Below the pieces are notes generated by a model. The model did not search any database. It was not told the origin of the DNA and saw nothing but the letters and a program-made list of their open reading frames with translations. Shown in pieces: positions 1 to 8,609 of a DNA stretch of 64,000 nt. Made by a program: the position numbers and the translations under genes. Source of the stretch: CAZIVP01 sp964542915 (GTDB lineage: Bacteria > Calditrichota > Calditrichia > Calditrichales > Calditrichaceae); the NCBI GenBank assembly GCA_964542915.1, contig CAZIVP010000008.1, forward strand, positions 62,001-126,000, given 5' to 3'. The first letter of the stretch is position 1. Every line of letters begins with the position of its first letter.

Positions 1-555
1 TTGAACGAGGCGTTTGATGTACGACTGGACGATCAAACGTTAATCGATGAAGGCGTGATATTGAATGACGAGATTGTATCGCTGCCGGATTCCATAAAAA
101 ATGGCAAAGCTGTATCGGTGCAGTTAACCCCCTCGTTTGATACGGGCGATCATCGCATTGAAATTAACGTCAAGGATGCCAGCGGCAATGTCTCGCAGAA
201 AGGAGTGCAGTTCAGAGTAACCCAGGGCTTTGATATTCGCGTTTTTGGCAACTATCCGAATCCGTTTGAAGATGAAACGATCATTTCATACTACATTGAC
301 AGCGATAATCCAATCGACGATTTTTCTATAAAAATTTATTCCACTTCGGGGCGTTTGATAAGAGAAAGCCGGTTAACGCGTGATGAATCGATCGCGCAAA
401 TTCCAATTAACGATCCTTTTTACCATGAACTGATTTGGGACGGAACCGATGATAATGGCGTGGAAGTAGCCAACGGCGTTTACTATGCCATCATCAAAGG
501 GAGTTATAAAGGCGAAACCGTAACACATACCATAAAGATGGCCAAACTAAAATGA
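1..555 (+). CDS. C-terminal fragment of a T9SS-exported protein (possibly PorU/C25-like)
   Basis: The frame is open at the window edge, so only the last 184 or so residues are visible and the true start lies upstream. A beta-rich Ig-like segment (residues 1-78) is followed by a FlgD-like, T9SS type A-like sorting domain that starts at NYPNPF (about residue 83) and ends with GVYYAIIKG and HTIKMAKLK. Such tails anchor or sort proteins exported by the type IX system. The stop overlaps the ATG of a PorV-like gene by four bases (ATGA), indicating translational coupling. In Bacteroidetes the C25 sortase porU lies directly before porV, so this may be the end of a PorU or gingipain-like peptidase. 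The catalytic part is outside the window, so that assignment is inference. Confidence 0.6.
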   Translation: MNEAFDVRLDDQTLIDEGVILNDEIVSLPDSIKNGKAVSVQLTPSFDTGDHRIEINVKDASGNVSQKGVQFRVTQGFDIRVFGNYPNPFEDETIISYYIDSDNPIDDFSIKIYSTSGRLIRESRLTRDESIAQIPINDPFYHELIWDGTDDNGVEVANGVYYAIIKGSYKGETVTHTIKMAKLK

Positions 556-1568
556 AACGGTTTTTTATACTTGTTTTTATCATACATTTGGGATTTCAGA
601 GCGCTTCGGGCGCAGAAGCCAATTATGCGGCCGATTTTCTGGACCTTGGCATAGGCGCCAGACCGTTAGCGATGGGCGGCGCCTATGTTTCGTTGAGTAA
701 TGACGCCACCGGTTTTTACTGGAATCCTGCGGGAATTGCATTTTTACCGCGTTTCCAGGCGGCTTCCATGTACGCCGATTTGTTCAATAATTTGCAGACG
801 CAGAGTTATGTGAGTGCGGCGATGCCCCTCTTCGGCGGCGGCGCCCTTTCGGTGGGTTGGATTCGTCTCAGCATCGACGACATTCCACGCTACATATTTG
901 AAGAAGACCCTAATGTAAATGCTTTTCAGCGCATCAGCGACCCGGAGCTGGCTTTAACGGATGAACCGGTCGGGTTCTTCGGAAGTTATGAGGATGCATT
1001 CTTCCTGACCTTCGCCAAATATGTGCCGCTAAACATCGATCTTGGCTGGCAGTATTTCGAACTGCCGGTTGATGTGGGCCTGGGTATGAATGTGAAGATG
1101 ATCCGGCAATCTTTGGATGATAAGTCCGGCAGCGGCATCGGTCTGGACGGCGGCATCATCGTAAAGATGGGTTTAAACGAATTGTTTGCGGACGACATCT
1201 ACGGGGATTTAGCGCTGGGTCTTAATTTACAGGATGTAACCAATACGCAGATTACCTGGGATACAATGTCTAAACGTAAAGATTACGTGGGACGCAATTT
1301 TAAGTATGGATTGTCCTATACTCAGCCGCTTCATTTTATCGACAGTAAGATGACCCTGGTGTACGATTTGAATAGCCAGTACGAGGGTTCCACACATTTG
1401 GGCGGAGAATTTGTCATTAAATCCTTGTTGGCTTTGCGGTTGGGCATGAATTCCGGTAATTTCACAACCGGCGCAGGCGTTAATATGTGGAAGCTGTCTC
1501 TGGATTATGCTTATCAAAGCCATGACCTGGGCAATGCACATCGTGTATCAATAATTTTTAAACTTTGA
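552..1568 (+). CDS. PorV/PorQ-family outer-membrane protein
   Basis: This 338-residue protein has an N-terminal signal peptide (residues 1-20, ending ASG) and the family signature near residues 33-61: GIGARPLAMGGAY, then SNDATGFYWNPAG. The rest is beta-strand-rich and ends in a strand with an aromatic/hydrophobic C-terminus, as expected for an outer-membrane barrel. PorV proteins carry T9SS cargo to the sortase PorU at the outer membrane. It overlaps the preceding sorting-domain gene by four bases and is followed almost immediately by a lipoprotein gene, so it is probably part of one transcript. It is one of three such proteins in the window (see 24086 and 57738). Which one is the true PorV cannot be told from sequence alone, but its place next to a possible porU favours this copy. 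Confidence 0.8.
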   Translation: MKRFFILVFIIHLGFQSASGAEANYAADFLDLGIGARPLAMGGAYVSLSNDATGFYWNPAGIAFLPRFQAASMYADLFNNLQTQSYVSAAMPLFGGGALSVGWIRLSIDDIPRYIFEEDPNVNAFQRISDPELALTDEPVGFFGSYEDAFFLTFAKYVPLNIDLGWQYFELPVDVGLGMNVKMIRQSLDDKSGSGIGLDGGIIVKMGLNELFADDIYGDLALGLNLQDVTNTQITWDTMSKRKDYVGRNFKYGLSYTQPLHFIDSKMTLVYDLNSQYEGSTHLGGEFVIKSLLALRLGMNSGNFTTGAGVNMWKLSLDYAYQSHDLGNAHRVSIIFKL

Positions 1569-1570
1569 GA

Positions 1571-2338
1571 ATGAGAAATAAAACGGTTTATCTATTTTTG
1601 ATGGTATTGGCAAGCGCCTGTACACAGCAGGAAACATCGGATTCCGAGCCTTTGTCGCCGGTAAAAATGGTGCCGAAATTACCGGCATCGGACACCTTGG
1701 CGAATGAACCGGGCATCGACGCCGTGCCCTCGCAAACCGGCCGCAACAATTATATCCAGATCATGTGGCGGCAACATGAGCGCAGGGATGAAATCGAAAT
1801 GTATCATGTGTATCGTACGAAAGACCCGCAGGGCGAAGCGCTCTTTCAAAGGGTTGGCAGCAAAGTTCCAGACGAATCTTTATTAGCCGATACCGTTTAT
1901 ATCGATAAAGATTCGTTGAATATCAGCATCGATTACTTCTATTATGTAACGGTGGTAAACCAACAAGGGGTGGAGAGTGCACCTTCCGATACCGTCCGAT
2001 ACCGTTTAATTCAAAAATCTTTTCCTCAGGACCCTATTGGGGATCGCGAAGTTACCACTGTCCCGATTTCTTTCGAATGGGATTATCCGGGTATTGTTCC
2101 GGATCGTTATATATTGCGTATCGAGCGCTACATAAGCGAAACCTTCCATCCGCTTGTATTGGTGCAATATGTGGAAGCAGATTATAATCCGCCCCAACGT
2201 TTCACGCTTTCCGGCTCCTGGCCGCAATCCGCTGCGGACAACGGTAAATACCGTTGGCGTATAGACGCCGTGGGTACGGAGGCACTGTACGAAGGATCGG
2301 AGTCTGACTGGGCGTATTTTAATTTAGAATTGCAATAA
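1571..2338 (+). CDS. Fibronectin type III-like lipoprotein
   Basis: The protein is about 255 residues. It starts MRNKTVYLFLMVL and has a lipobox LASAC near residue 18, so it is predicted to be a lipoprotein anchored in the inner or outer membrane. I chose the ATG at 1571 over an in-frame TTG at 1565 because it is a stronger start codon and begins directly with the signal peptide. The mature part contains two fibronectin type III-like folds, with features such as MYHVYRTKDPQG, YFYYVTVVNQQGVESAPSD and YRWRIDAVG. Position right after the PorV-like gene suggests a role at the cell surface, but no specific function is evident. It may act as a scaffold in the envelope. Confidence 0.7.
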   Translation: MRNKTVYLFLMVLASACTQQETSDSEPLSPVKMVPKLPASDTLANEPGIDAVPSQTGRNNYIQIMWRQHERRDEIEMYHVYRTKDPQGEALFQRVGSKVPDESLLADTVYIDKDSLNISIDYFYYVTVVNQQGVESAPSDTVRYRLIQKSFPQDPIGDREVTTVPISFEWDYPGIVPDRYILRIERYISETFHPLVLVQYVEADYNPPQRFTLSGSWPQSAADNGKYRWRIDAVGTEALYEGSESDWAYFNLELQ

Positions 2339-2347
2339 TGAGGTCAT

Positions 2348-2848
2348 ATGAAAAACAAAGCTACCGTTTTTGCCGTCCTTCTGATTTCATTGCTGATGGT
2401 TCGGCTCCACGCTCAAGATTTTGATCAATTTTCCGATATTAATTCAAGGCAGATTTCACAGTATTCCGACAAACCTGCTCAGTATATTCTGGGCGGAGGG
2501 GATATCCTGCTGATCAATGTAAACTTATGGGGCCATATACAACGACCGGGCATCTATAGTGTACCAAGTTCTTATTCACTGATCGATCTTATTTCCTCGG
2601 CAGGCGGACCGCTCAAAACAGCCCGACTCAATGATGTGCGCATTGTTCGAAAAAATCAGCAGGTTATTCAGGTGGATGTGGAACAGTTTTTAAAGACCGG
2701 CAATCAGGAGTTGTTGCCGAATTTACAACCCGGTGATACCATCATCATTTCCGGTAGTATTCAGGATATTTTCACGAGAATTGTCGGGATTATGAGGGAT
2801 TTAGCGATTATTGTAAATGTGTTTGTGTTAGCATCCAGGGTAAATTAA
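2348..2848 (+). CDS. SLBB-domain protein (polysaccharide-export-like)
   Basis: A 166-residue protein with a cleavable signal peptide (residues 1-22, ending LHAQ). An SLBB/soluble-ligand-binding beta-grasp domain spans residues 50-135, recognisable from HIQRPGIYSVPSSYSLIDLI, SSAGGP and LQPGDTIII. A hydrophobic stretch near the C-terminus (about 143-162) could be a membrane anchor. SLBB domains occur in outer-membrane polysaccharide exporters such as Wza. This protein is much shorter than Wza and has only one SLBB unit without the helical pore segment, so a simple exporter role is unlikely. It lies ten bases behind the lipoprotein gene and probably ends the operon begun upstream. Confidence 0.7.
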   Translation: MKNKATVFAVLLISLLMVRLHAQDFDQFSDINSRQISQYSDKPAQYILGGGDILLINVNLWGHIQRPGIYSVPSSYSLIDLISSAGGPLKTARLNDVRIVRKNQQVIQVDVEQFLKTGNQELLPNLQPGDTIIISGSIQDIFTRIVGIMRDLAIIVNVFVLASRVN

Positions 2849-2867
2849 AGGAATTGTTATTATTTTC

Positions 2868-2896
2868 TTGCTAAAATGGCATAATTGCAATAATAT
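2868..2896 (+). promoter_or_regulatory. Predicted sigma70-type promoter for the gene at 2960
   Basis: A TTGCTA hexamer (2868-2873) is separated by exactly 17 bases from TAATAT (2891-2896), in an AT-rich gap after the SLBB gene. Transcription would begin near 2903, about 57 bases before the ATG at 2960. This is prediction from consensus only. Confidence 0.4.
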
Positions 2897-2959
2897 TTTT
2901 ATATTATAAAAACACAATGACTTATGTGTATAAAAGTGTTACCGCTTTAGGAGATTGAC

Positions 2960-4099
2960 ATGCATAAGCTGCCGCTTACCGTTTTGCTCATACTTACCAC
3001 GGGGCTTTGGGCGTTTGCCCAACTGCCTAACGGCGATAAAGAGCTGGTTTTTACACAAACAGGTAAGACTCTGGATAAAGGCCAATTGACATTCTCCAAT
3101 GAAATGAATTTTTACAGCAATGTGGCCGAATTCATCGGACAAACCGAACCCCAAAACTTTTCCGAAACCAATTATTGGTTAGTGGCCGGAAATACCAACA
3201 TTACGTATGGGATTTTGGATAATCTGGATGCCACTCTGGCAATGCGGGTTTATCAGGATACCCATTATCCCAACGAGTTCAATTTGCCTGATGACATGTT
3301 TTTGACGTTACGGGCCGGCTCTTTTGGCTTTGGACGTAATTATTTTCAACAGGGATTTTTGGGTAGCATGCGTTTCCCGACGGGTGAAGTGCATAATTAT
3401 CCTTTTGCGGAATATGCCAGCGGCGCTTTTGAATATGGCTTCATGTACGCCGTCTCTTACTACAGTGATCCGTATTTACCGAATCGTGCGTTTAATTTCC
3501 ATTTTAATCTGGGATGGTGGAACCATAATGAAGACGGACAGACATTTGAATTTCCGAATGGTAGTGAATTCGAATCCGACGTCAGCTCTAAAGATATACG
3601 GCTGGCTGTAGCGGCTGTCTTTCCTACGGAAATTTTTGACTTTCGCATGGAGGTTACGGGCATTTTATATTTGACACGGCCCGAAGATTTCATCTACAGT
3701 GCCGAAGAATGGGCTTACATGACGCCGAGCATTCGCTACAAGCCGACCGAATGGTTTTCAATGGATCTGGCCGCGGATTTACTCTTGTCTCCCAAAGACC
3801 GGCAATGGACTACCGCCAATGTGCCCGATATTTCAACCAACCTCGATTTACCGACCAGTTATCCCGAATGGAAAATACACATGGGCGCCAATGTTTCCCT
3901 GAATATTCTTAAAAAAAGCTTTGGCGTTGGATCGGATTACGCCCGTGAAGAAGCAAAAGAACGCATGAAAATGTTTGAAACCGTTCTTGAGGAGCAGGAA
4001 AAGGCAAAAACCATGCAGGGGCAAATTGAAAACTTACGCCGCGTGCGTCGTGAGGTCGAAAAAGAAATTGAAGAATTGAAAAAACTAATCGATGAATAA
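2960..4099 (+). CDS. Predicted outer-membrane protein with C-terminal coiled coil, paralog A
   Basis: The 379-residue product has a signal peptide (residues 1-20, ending WAFAQ), then a glycine- and aromatic-rich region with alternating hydrophobic residues typical of an outer-membrane beta-barrel (about residues 25-320). It ends in a strongly charged heptad segment (about 325-379, rich in E, K, R and L) predicted to form a coiled coil. The start ATG follows AGGAG at a suitable distance. The gene at 4402 is a clear paralog, sharing for example TNYWLVAGN-like, YQDTHYPNEFN-like, NYPFAEYASGA and NLGWWNHNE segments, so the pair arose by tandem duplication. I do not recognise a named family. The coiled coil may lie in the periplasm and contact peptidoglycan or a partner, which is inference. 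Confidence 0.7.
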   Translation: MHKLPLTVLLILTTGLWAFAQLPNGDKELVFTQTGKTLDKGQLTFSNEMNFYSNVAEFIGQTEPQNFSETNYWLVAGNTNITYGILDNLDATLAMRVYQDTHYPNEFNLPDDMFLTLRAGSFGFGRNYFQQGFLGSMRFPTGEVHNYPFAEYASGAFEYGFMYAVSYYSDPYLPNRAFNFHFNLGWWNHNEDGQTFEFPNGSEFESDVSSKDIRLAVAAVFPTEIFDFRMEVTGILYLTRPEDFIYSAEEWAYMTPSIRYKPTEWFSMDLAADLLLSPKDRQWTTANVPDISTNLDLPTSYPEWKIHMGANVSLNILKKSFGVGSDYAREEAKERMKMFETVLEEQEKAKTMQGQIENLRRVRREVEKEIEELKKLIDE

Positions 4100-4401
4100 T
4101 GAATGAGAGCCCTGTACATTACACAGAATGGCCGCGTTTGCTTGATTCATTGGAAATGGTTAACTTAACAAATGATCGATACATCCTATTGTCGTCCGGA
4201 TATTAAAGAGGTTTTAAAAAAAGGCGCTTCGCGTTTGTTCATAAAAAACGCACGGAGGCGGGGTTATATTATTAATGAGAAAAATGCCCTCTTTGAATGA
4301 ACGATAACCCGGGGCCCAATATAAACGGTAGTCTTATTTGTTAAAACGGTGATGGAAAAAATTGATATGAAATATCTCTATAAACCATTAGGGAGGTTGA
4401 C
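4100..4401 (+). other. Intergenic spacer between the two paralogs
   Basis: No convincing gene is seen in these 302 bases. One short frame (4172-4300, 42 codons, ATG start) is open but has no ribosome-binding site. A good GGGAGG lies at 4391-4396, just before the ATG at 4402. No clear terminator or promoter pair was found. Confidence 0.5.
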
Positions 4402-5547
4402 ATGAGAAAGATCAGCCTGTTCCTGGTCTTTATAATTGTAATTGCCGGTTATAGCCAGCCGCGTATGGGCAGCCACAGTTTGATACATACGCAGAGCGCC
4501 CGTACTTTTGATAAGGGTCGGCTGGAGTTGAAAACAAACATGAATTTTTTTACACGCGCCACGGAGTTCGTCGGATCGGGCAATGAACCGGCTAATTTTA
4601 GAGCCAACAACTACTGGTTGGTCGCCGGGAATTTTCTATTGACCTATGGCATGTTCGATCATGTGGATTTTACCATCATGCCGCGTTTGTATCAGGACAC
4701 CCATTATTCCAATGAATACAACATTCCCGATGATATTTTCTTTACGTTGAAGGGCGGTTCATGGGCATTCGGCCAACGAAAGTTTTACGGCAGTATGATG
4801 ATGAATGTACGGTTGGCAACCGGCGAACAGCATAATTATCCCTTCGCCGAATACGCAAGCGGCGCTACCGAATACGGTTTTATGGGCGCTTTATCTTATT
4901 ATAGCGATCCATACCTGCCGGAACGTTCCTGGAATGCGCATGTCAATTTGGGTTGGTGGAATCATAATGAAGCCGGAGAAGTACTTTATGAATTCAGAAA
5001 CGGTACGGAACTGACCGGATCCAAGAATTCCAGTGAATTACAATATGCACTCGGGTTCAGTTACCCCACCGCTCTCTTTGATTATATACTGGAAGTAAAC
5101 GGTATTAACTACCTTACCCAACCGGATGAGTTCGTATACAGCAGGGAAAACTGGCTCTATGTAACGCCCTCCCTTCGCTATAAAGTGAGCGCCTTCTTTT
5201 CGATGTATTTTGGTTTGGATGTACGGCTAATCGGCGATGAGGATAATACGTCAGGCGTGCCCGACAAATCCAATGAAAACTTGAATCTGCCGAATTACAG
5301 CAGTTGGCGTGTACAGATGGGCTTTAATTTACGCATCCTGCCGATTGTTTCCACTTCGAAAAGCGCCGCCGAAATCGAACGTGAACAGTTCAATGAACGC
5401 GTTGAATTCTTCCAGAAAATCGTGCAGGAACGGGAACGTACACAGGACGTTCAGGAAGAATTGGATCGTTTGAAGGAAGAACGCAAGAAAGCGGAAAAAG
5501 AATTGGAGGAGCTGAGACAGATTCTCCAGGAAGAAGAAAATAAGTAA
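4402..5547 (+). CDS. Predicted outer-membrane protein with C-terminal coiled coil, paralog B
   Basis: This 381-residue protein matches the product of the gene at 2960 along its whole length. It has a signal peptide (residues 1-18, ending GYSQ), a predicted beta-barrel region and a C-terminal coiled coil (about 320-381) dense in E, R, K and L. The start ATG has a strong GGGAGG upstream. Shared segments with its paralog include NNYWLVAGN, YQDTHY, NYPFAEYASGA and LGWWNHNEAGE, while the barrel ends and coiled coils have diverged more. The gene is followed by a good intrinsic terminator, so this unit ends here. Function is unknown. The two copies may form a hetero-oligomer or be expressed under different conditions. 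Confidence 0.7.
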   Translation: MRKISLFLVFIIVIAGYSQPRMGSHSLIHTQSARTFDKGRLELKTNMNFFTRATEFVGSGNEPANFRANNYWLVAGNFLLTYGMFDHVDFTIMPRLYQDTHYSNEYNIPDDIFFTLKGGSWAFGQRKFYGSMMMNVRLATGEQHNYPFAEYASGATEYGFMGALSYYSDPYLPERSWNAHVNLGWWNHNEAGEVLYEFRNGTELTGSKNSSELQYALGFSYPTALFDYILEVNGINYLTQPDEFVYSRENWLYVTPSLRYKVSAFFSMYFGLDVRLIGDEDNTSGVPDKSNENLNLPNYSSWRVQMGFNLRILPIVSTSKSAAEIEREQFNERVEFFQKIVQERERTQDVQEELDRLKEERKKAEKELEELRQILQEEENK

Positions 5548-5557
5548 GCCTTTTAAT

Positions 5558-5590
5558 AAGCTCCTGTCAAAATTGGCAGGAGCTTTTTTT
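5558..5590 (+). terminator. Intrinsic terminator after the coiled-coil OM protein pair
   Basis: An 11-base inverted repeat (AAGCTCCTGTC at 5558-5568 against GGCAGGAGCTT at 5575-5585, one wobble) with a six-base loop is followed by an uninterrupted run of T. It sits ten bases after the stop of the gene at 4402. Confidence 0.85.
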
Positions 5591-5860
5591 TACTCCGACA
5601 ACCAGCGAAAATGGACAATCCGACTTTCCCGCCAGTAACAAACCTTGATAAACCAGCGAAAAAAAATTAAATTAAATAAATTAAACAGTTTATAACTTTA
5701 ACAACTGAAGCTGGGTTCGCTGCTCGGGATATCGTCGTGCAACCGTCCGGCAAGGCTGGGCGATGTTAAGTAAAATATTGAGAGGAAGTAATAGTTATTT
5801 GGCTACATTTATGATCAGCATAAACCAAATGAAACTCAGAATAAAAATGTTTTCCCTGAA
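5591..5860 (+). other. AT-rich intergenic region upstream of the SpoIID-domain gene
   Basis: No gene is seen. A 12-base direct repeat AACCAGCGAAAA occurs at 5600-5611 and 5651-5662. A weak promoter-like pair TTGATA (5645-5650), 17-base spacer, TAAATT (5668-5673) overlaps the second copy. If used, the leader before 5861 would be about 180 bases. No tRNA or conserved RNA motif was recognised. Confidence 0.35.
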
Positions 5861-7456
5861 ATGACAGACCGTATACAAATCCAAATCCGGAAAAACAATC
5901 AGCCGGTGGTTAATGTCGCTGTTTTCAAAAATGAGAAGTCCGTTGAATTTGCCTTCAATCCGGAACACTTCCAATTATGCAATCTTGAAGGGGTTCATAT
6001 ATTACCACAATTAAAAAAAGCGCTTACCCTCCATATTAAACCGAAAGACATCCGTAAAAAGGCCCGGTATGATTATTATCTGATACTATTCACATCCTGC
6101 GACAAACAGAAAGTGGAAGAGGCAAAAAAAGCATACAGCGTCGGGAATTCCGTCCATTTCGAGATACTTGAAACGGGCGGCGATATTTATTTCGACGATC
6201 AATTGCTGCATCAAAACAAACGTTACAATTTACTTGCAGGCCCTTTCCCCAGTGAACGCGAGGCCAGACATTACTCAAAAAGTTTCGGGCAGTTAAATCA
6301 TTGCAGAGTACATCGACGTCTCATTGAACAGGGTGAAGGGACTATCGAGGTATTCGATAAAGATTTCGATTATTACGGCGAGGCAGTGAACGGGATTCGT
6401 TTGCTTCCAAAAGACCCGGCGGCTTACTTCGCCTTGAAACATATCGAAATTTACCATTATCGCGATACCAAACCGTTATTTGAAAATCTATACTATCAGG
6501 GCGCCCTGACGATAGGGCTGGATGAACATAACCGACTCATGGGTATTAATACCGTGGACGCGGAACAATATTTACGCGGTGTTTTATTGTCCGAGGTGGG
6601 CGATGAAATTCCACTACAATTTGCAAAGGCCATGTCCATTGTCATTCGTAGCCAATTGTTCGCAAGACTGGGCCAGGTCCATGCGGACGAACCTTTTGAA
6701 TTTTGCAATAGCGGTCATTGTTTGCGTTATTACGGTAAAAAATCTGAAGACAAGAACATCGAACAGGCCATTGATGAAACAAACGGACAGGTACTGGGAA
6801 CGGAAGATGCCATCTATGACGGTTTTTTCAGCTATTCATGCGGAGGACACACGGAAATTCCTTCGGGCGTCTGGGAAGCGGATGAATGCCCGTATGTTCC
6901 GGCGAAGCCGGATGCCCGGCAAAAAGATGCCTTCCGGCTGGATCTACGCCAGGAAAAGGATGTTAAAGAGTGGATTAATAACAGACCGGAAGTGTATTGT
7001 AAAGTAAAACCGGATACGGCGCATTTACTCAAGGACGCGGCGGACGCCTTCCGCTGGGAAATTTATTACAATCGTAACGAACTGGAAGAAATTCTTAAGG
7101 AGAAAACGGGCGAAGATGTGGGCATGATTTATGAAATTATACCGCTTAAGCGCGGAAGATCCGGTCGTATAAAAGAGCTGGAGATACTCGGAAGTTTGAA
7201 AAATGTTAAAGTGAAAGGTGAATTAAATATACGTTCTGCACTTTCAGAAGGCTTTTTAAACAGCTCCTGTTTTTATGTGAAAACCGATAATGACGATGAC
7301 GGCGTGCCGCTTAATTTCTCGTTAATCGGTGTGGGCAAGGGCCATGGAATCGGTTTGTGCAAAGTAGGCGCCGCTACCATGGCGGAGGCCGGTCAAAATG
7401 CGGAAACTATTTTAAAACATTATTTTGAAAACTGTAAAATAAAAAGGATTTATTAA
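5861..7456 (+). CDS. SpoIID/LytB-domain protein with an SPOR-like segment
   Basis: The 531-residue protein carries a SpoIID (stage II sporulation D / LytB amidase-enhancer) domain over roughly residues 210-525. Key features are YLRGVLLSEVG (E245 matches the catalytic glutamate of SpoIID lytic transglycosylases), YSCGGHTE near 325-332 and the C-terminal GKGHGIGLCKVGA. Residues 121-155 (YNLLAGPFPSEREARHYSKS) resemble an SPOR peptidoglycan-binding repeat. SpoIID enzymes cleave denuded glycan strands. Oddly, no signal peptide is seen and no in-frame upstream start would add one, so export is unexplained. Its stop directly abuts the ATG of prfB, so the two are co-transcribed. The organism is not a spore former by any evidence here, so a cell-wall remodelling role is more likely. 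Confidence 0.75.
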   Translation: MTDRIQIQIRKNNQPVVNVAVFKNEKSVEFAFNPEHFQLCNLEGVHILPQLKKALTLHIKPKDIRKKARYDYYLILFTSCDKQKVEEAKKAYSVGNSVHFEILETGGDIYFDDQLLHQNKRYNLLAGPFPSEREARHYSKSFGQLNHCRVHRRLIEQGEGTIEVFDKDFDYYGEAVNGIRLLPKDPAAYFALKHIEIYHYRDTKPLFENLYYQGALTIGLDEHNRLMGINTVDAEQYLRGVLLSEVGDEIPLQFAKAMSIVIRSQLFARLGQVHADEPFEFCNSGHCLRYYGKKSEDKNIEQAIDETNGQVLGTEDAIYDGFFSYSCGGHTEIPSGVWEADECPYVPAKPDARQKDAFRLDLRQEKDVKEWINNRPEVYCKVKPDTAHLLKDAADAFRWEIYYNRNELEEILKEKTGEDVGMIYEIIPLKRGRSGRIKELEILGSLKNVKVKGELNIRSALSEGFLNSSCFYVKTDNDDDGVPLNFSLIGVGKGHGIGLCKVGAATMAEAGQNAETILKHYFENCKIKRIY

Positions 7457-8567
7457 ATGAAAACAGATCAGGAAATCATTGAACGTATAAACGATTTCAA
7501 AAACCGAATTAACAAGTTGCGGGGTTATCTTTGACCTCAATGAAAAAGAAAACAAAGTAAAGGAATTGGAACAAAAGACGCTTAACGATCAATTCTGGAA
7601 CGATAATGAACGGGCTCAGGAAGTTCTGAAAGAAATCAATGAACATAAATATTGGATCGATGCGTGGAACGCCTGTAAGTCGCGTATTGACGATCTCGAC
7701 GTTTTGGTGGGCCTGCAGGAAGAAGAGGACGATGAAGGTCTCGCCAAAGAATTAGAAACGAAGCTGGAAACAACCGAGCGCAGCGTAAGTGATCTGGAAT
7801 TCAAGCGCAAACTCAGCGGACGCGTTGATAAGAAAAACGCTATACTGACCATTCATCCCGGAGCAGGCGGCACCGAAAGCCAGGACTGGGCCGAAATGCT
7901 TATGCGGATGTATCTGCGTTATGCCGAAATTCATGATTTTCAAACCGATATTTTGGACTATCAGTCAGGCGATGAAGCAGGCGTAAAAAGCGTGACAATC
8001 GAGATTAACGGGCTCTATGCTTACGGTTATTTAAAATCCGAAGCGGGCGTGCATCGGCTGGTTCGGATTTCACCGTTCGATGCCAATAAACGCAGGCATA
8101 CCTCATTTGCCTCCGTTTTTGTCTTGCCTGAAATCGATGAAAATATAGATGTTGAGATCAATCAATCGGATCTCCGTATTGATACCTATCGAGCGAGCGG
8201 CGCCGGCGGACAACACGTCAATAAAACGGATTCGGCCATCCGCATTACACACCTTCCGACCGGGATCGTGGTTCAGTGCCAGAACGAACGTTCCCAGCAC
8301 AAAAATAAAGCCAACGCCATGAAAATTCTGGCTTCCCGCCTCTACCAGAAAAAACTGGACGAGCAGAGGGAGAAAATGAAAGCTTTTGAGGAAAATAAAC
8401 GCGATATTGCATGGGGTAGCCAAATTCGCTCCTACGTGTTTCATCCTTATAATATGATTAAAGATCACCGGACGAATGTGGAAACCAGTAACGTCCAACA
8501 GGTAATGGATGGCGGTCTGGATACGTTCATCGAATCCTATTTAATCCAATTTGCAGATTCGGCCTGA
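7457..8567 (+). CDS. prfB: Peptide chain release factor 2, programmed +1 frameshift
   Basis: RF2 recognises UAA and UGA and releases the finished peptide. The gene begins with ATG at 7457 and meets an in-frame TGA at 7532-7534 (codon 26). The context GGGGTTATCTTTGACC is the classical prfB slippery site: the ribosome slips +1 on CTT-T and continues at GAC (7533). The joined product is 369 residues. With the frameshift counted, the SPF tripeptide falls at 205-207 and GGQ at 250-252, the same numbers as in E. coli RF2, which confirms both start and shift. The GGGG stretch upstream of CTT serves as the internal Shine-Dalgarno-like stimulator. Expression is therefore autoregulated by RF2 level. 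lysS follows closely, as in many bacteria. Confidence 0.95.
7523..7535 (+). promoter_or_regulatory. RF2 programmed frameshift site
   Basis: The sequence GGTTATCTTTGAC contains CTT followed by TGA and C. Low RF2 lets the ribosome pause at TGA and slip forward by one base. The zero frame ends here after 25 codons and the +1 frame stays open to 8567. Confidence 0.93.
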
Positions 8568-8609
8568 TAACAAGCGTAAGTAAATACCGCAAGAGAAGGA
8601 GACGCCCTT

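Noticed and set aside
7566..8567. prfB starting at TTG 7566 without frameshift
   Set aside because: An upstream ATG, the TGA slippery site and the match to E. coli motif numbering show that the gene starts at 7457 with a programmed shift.
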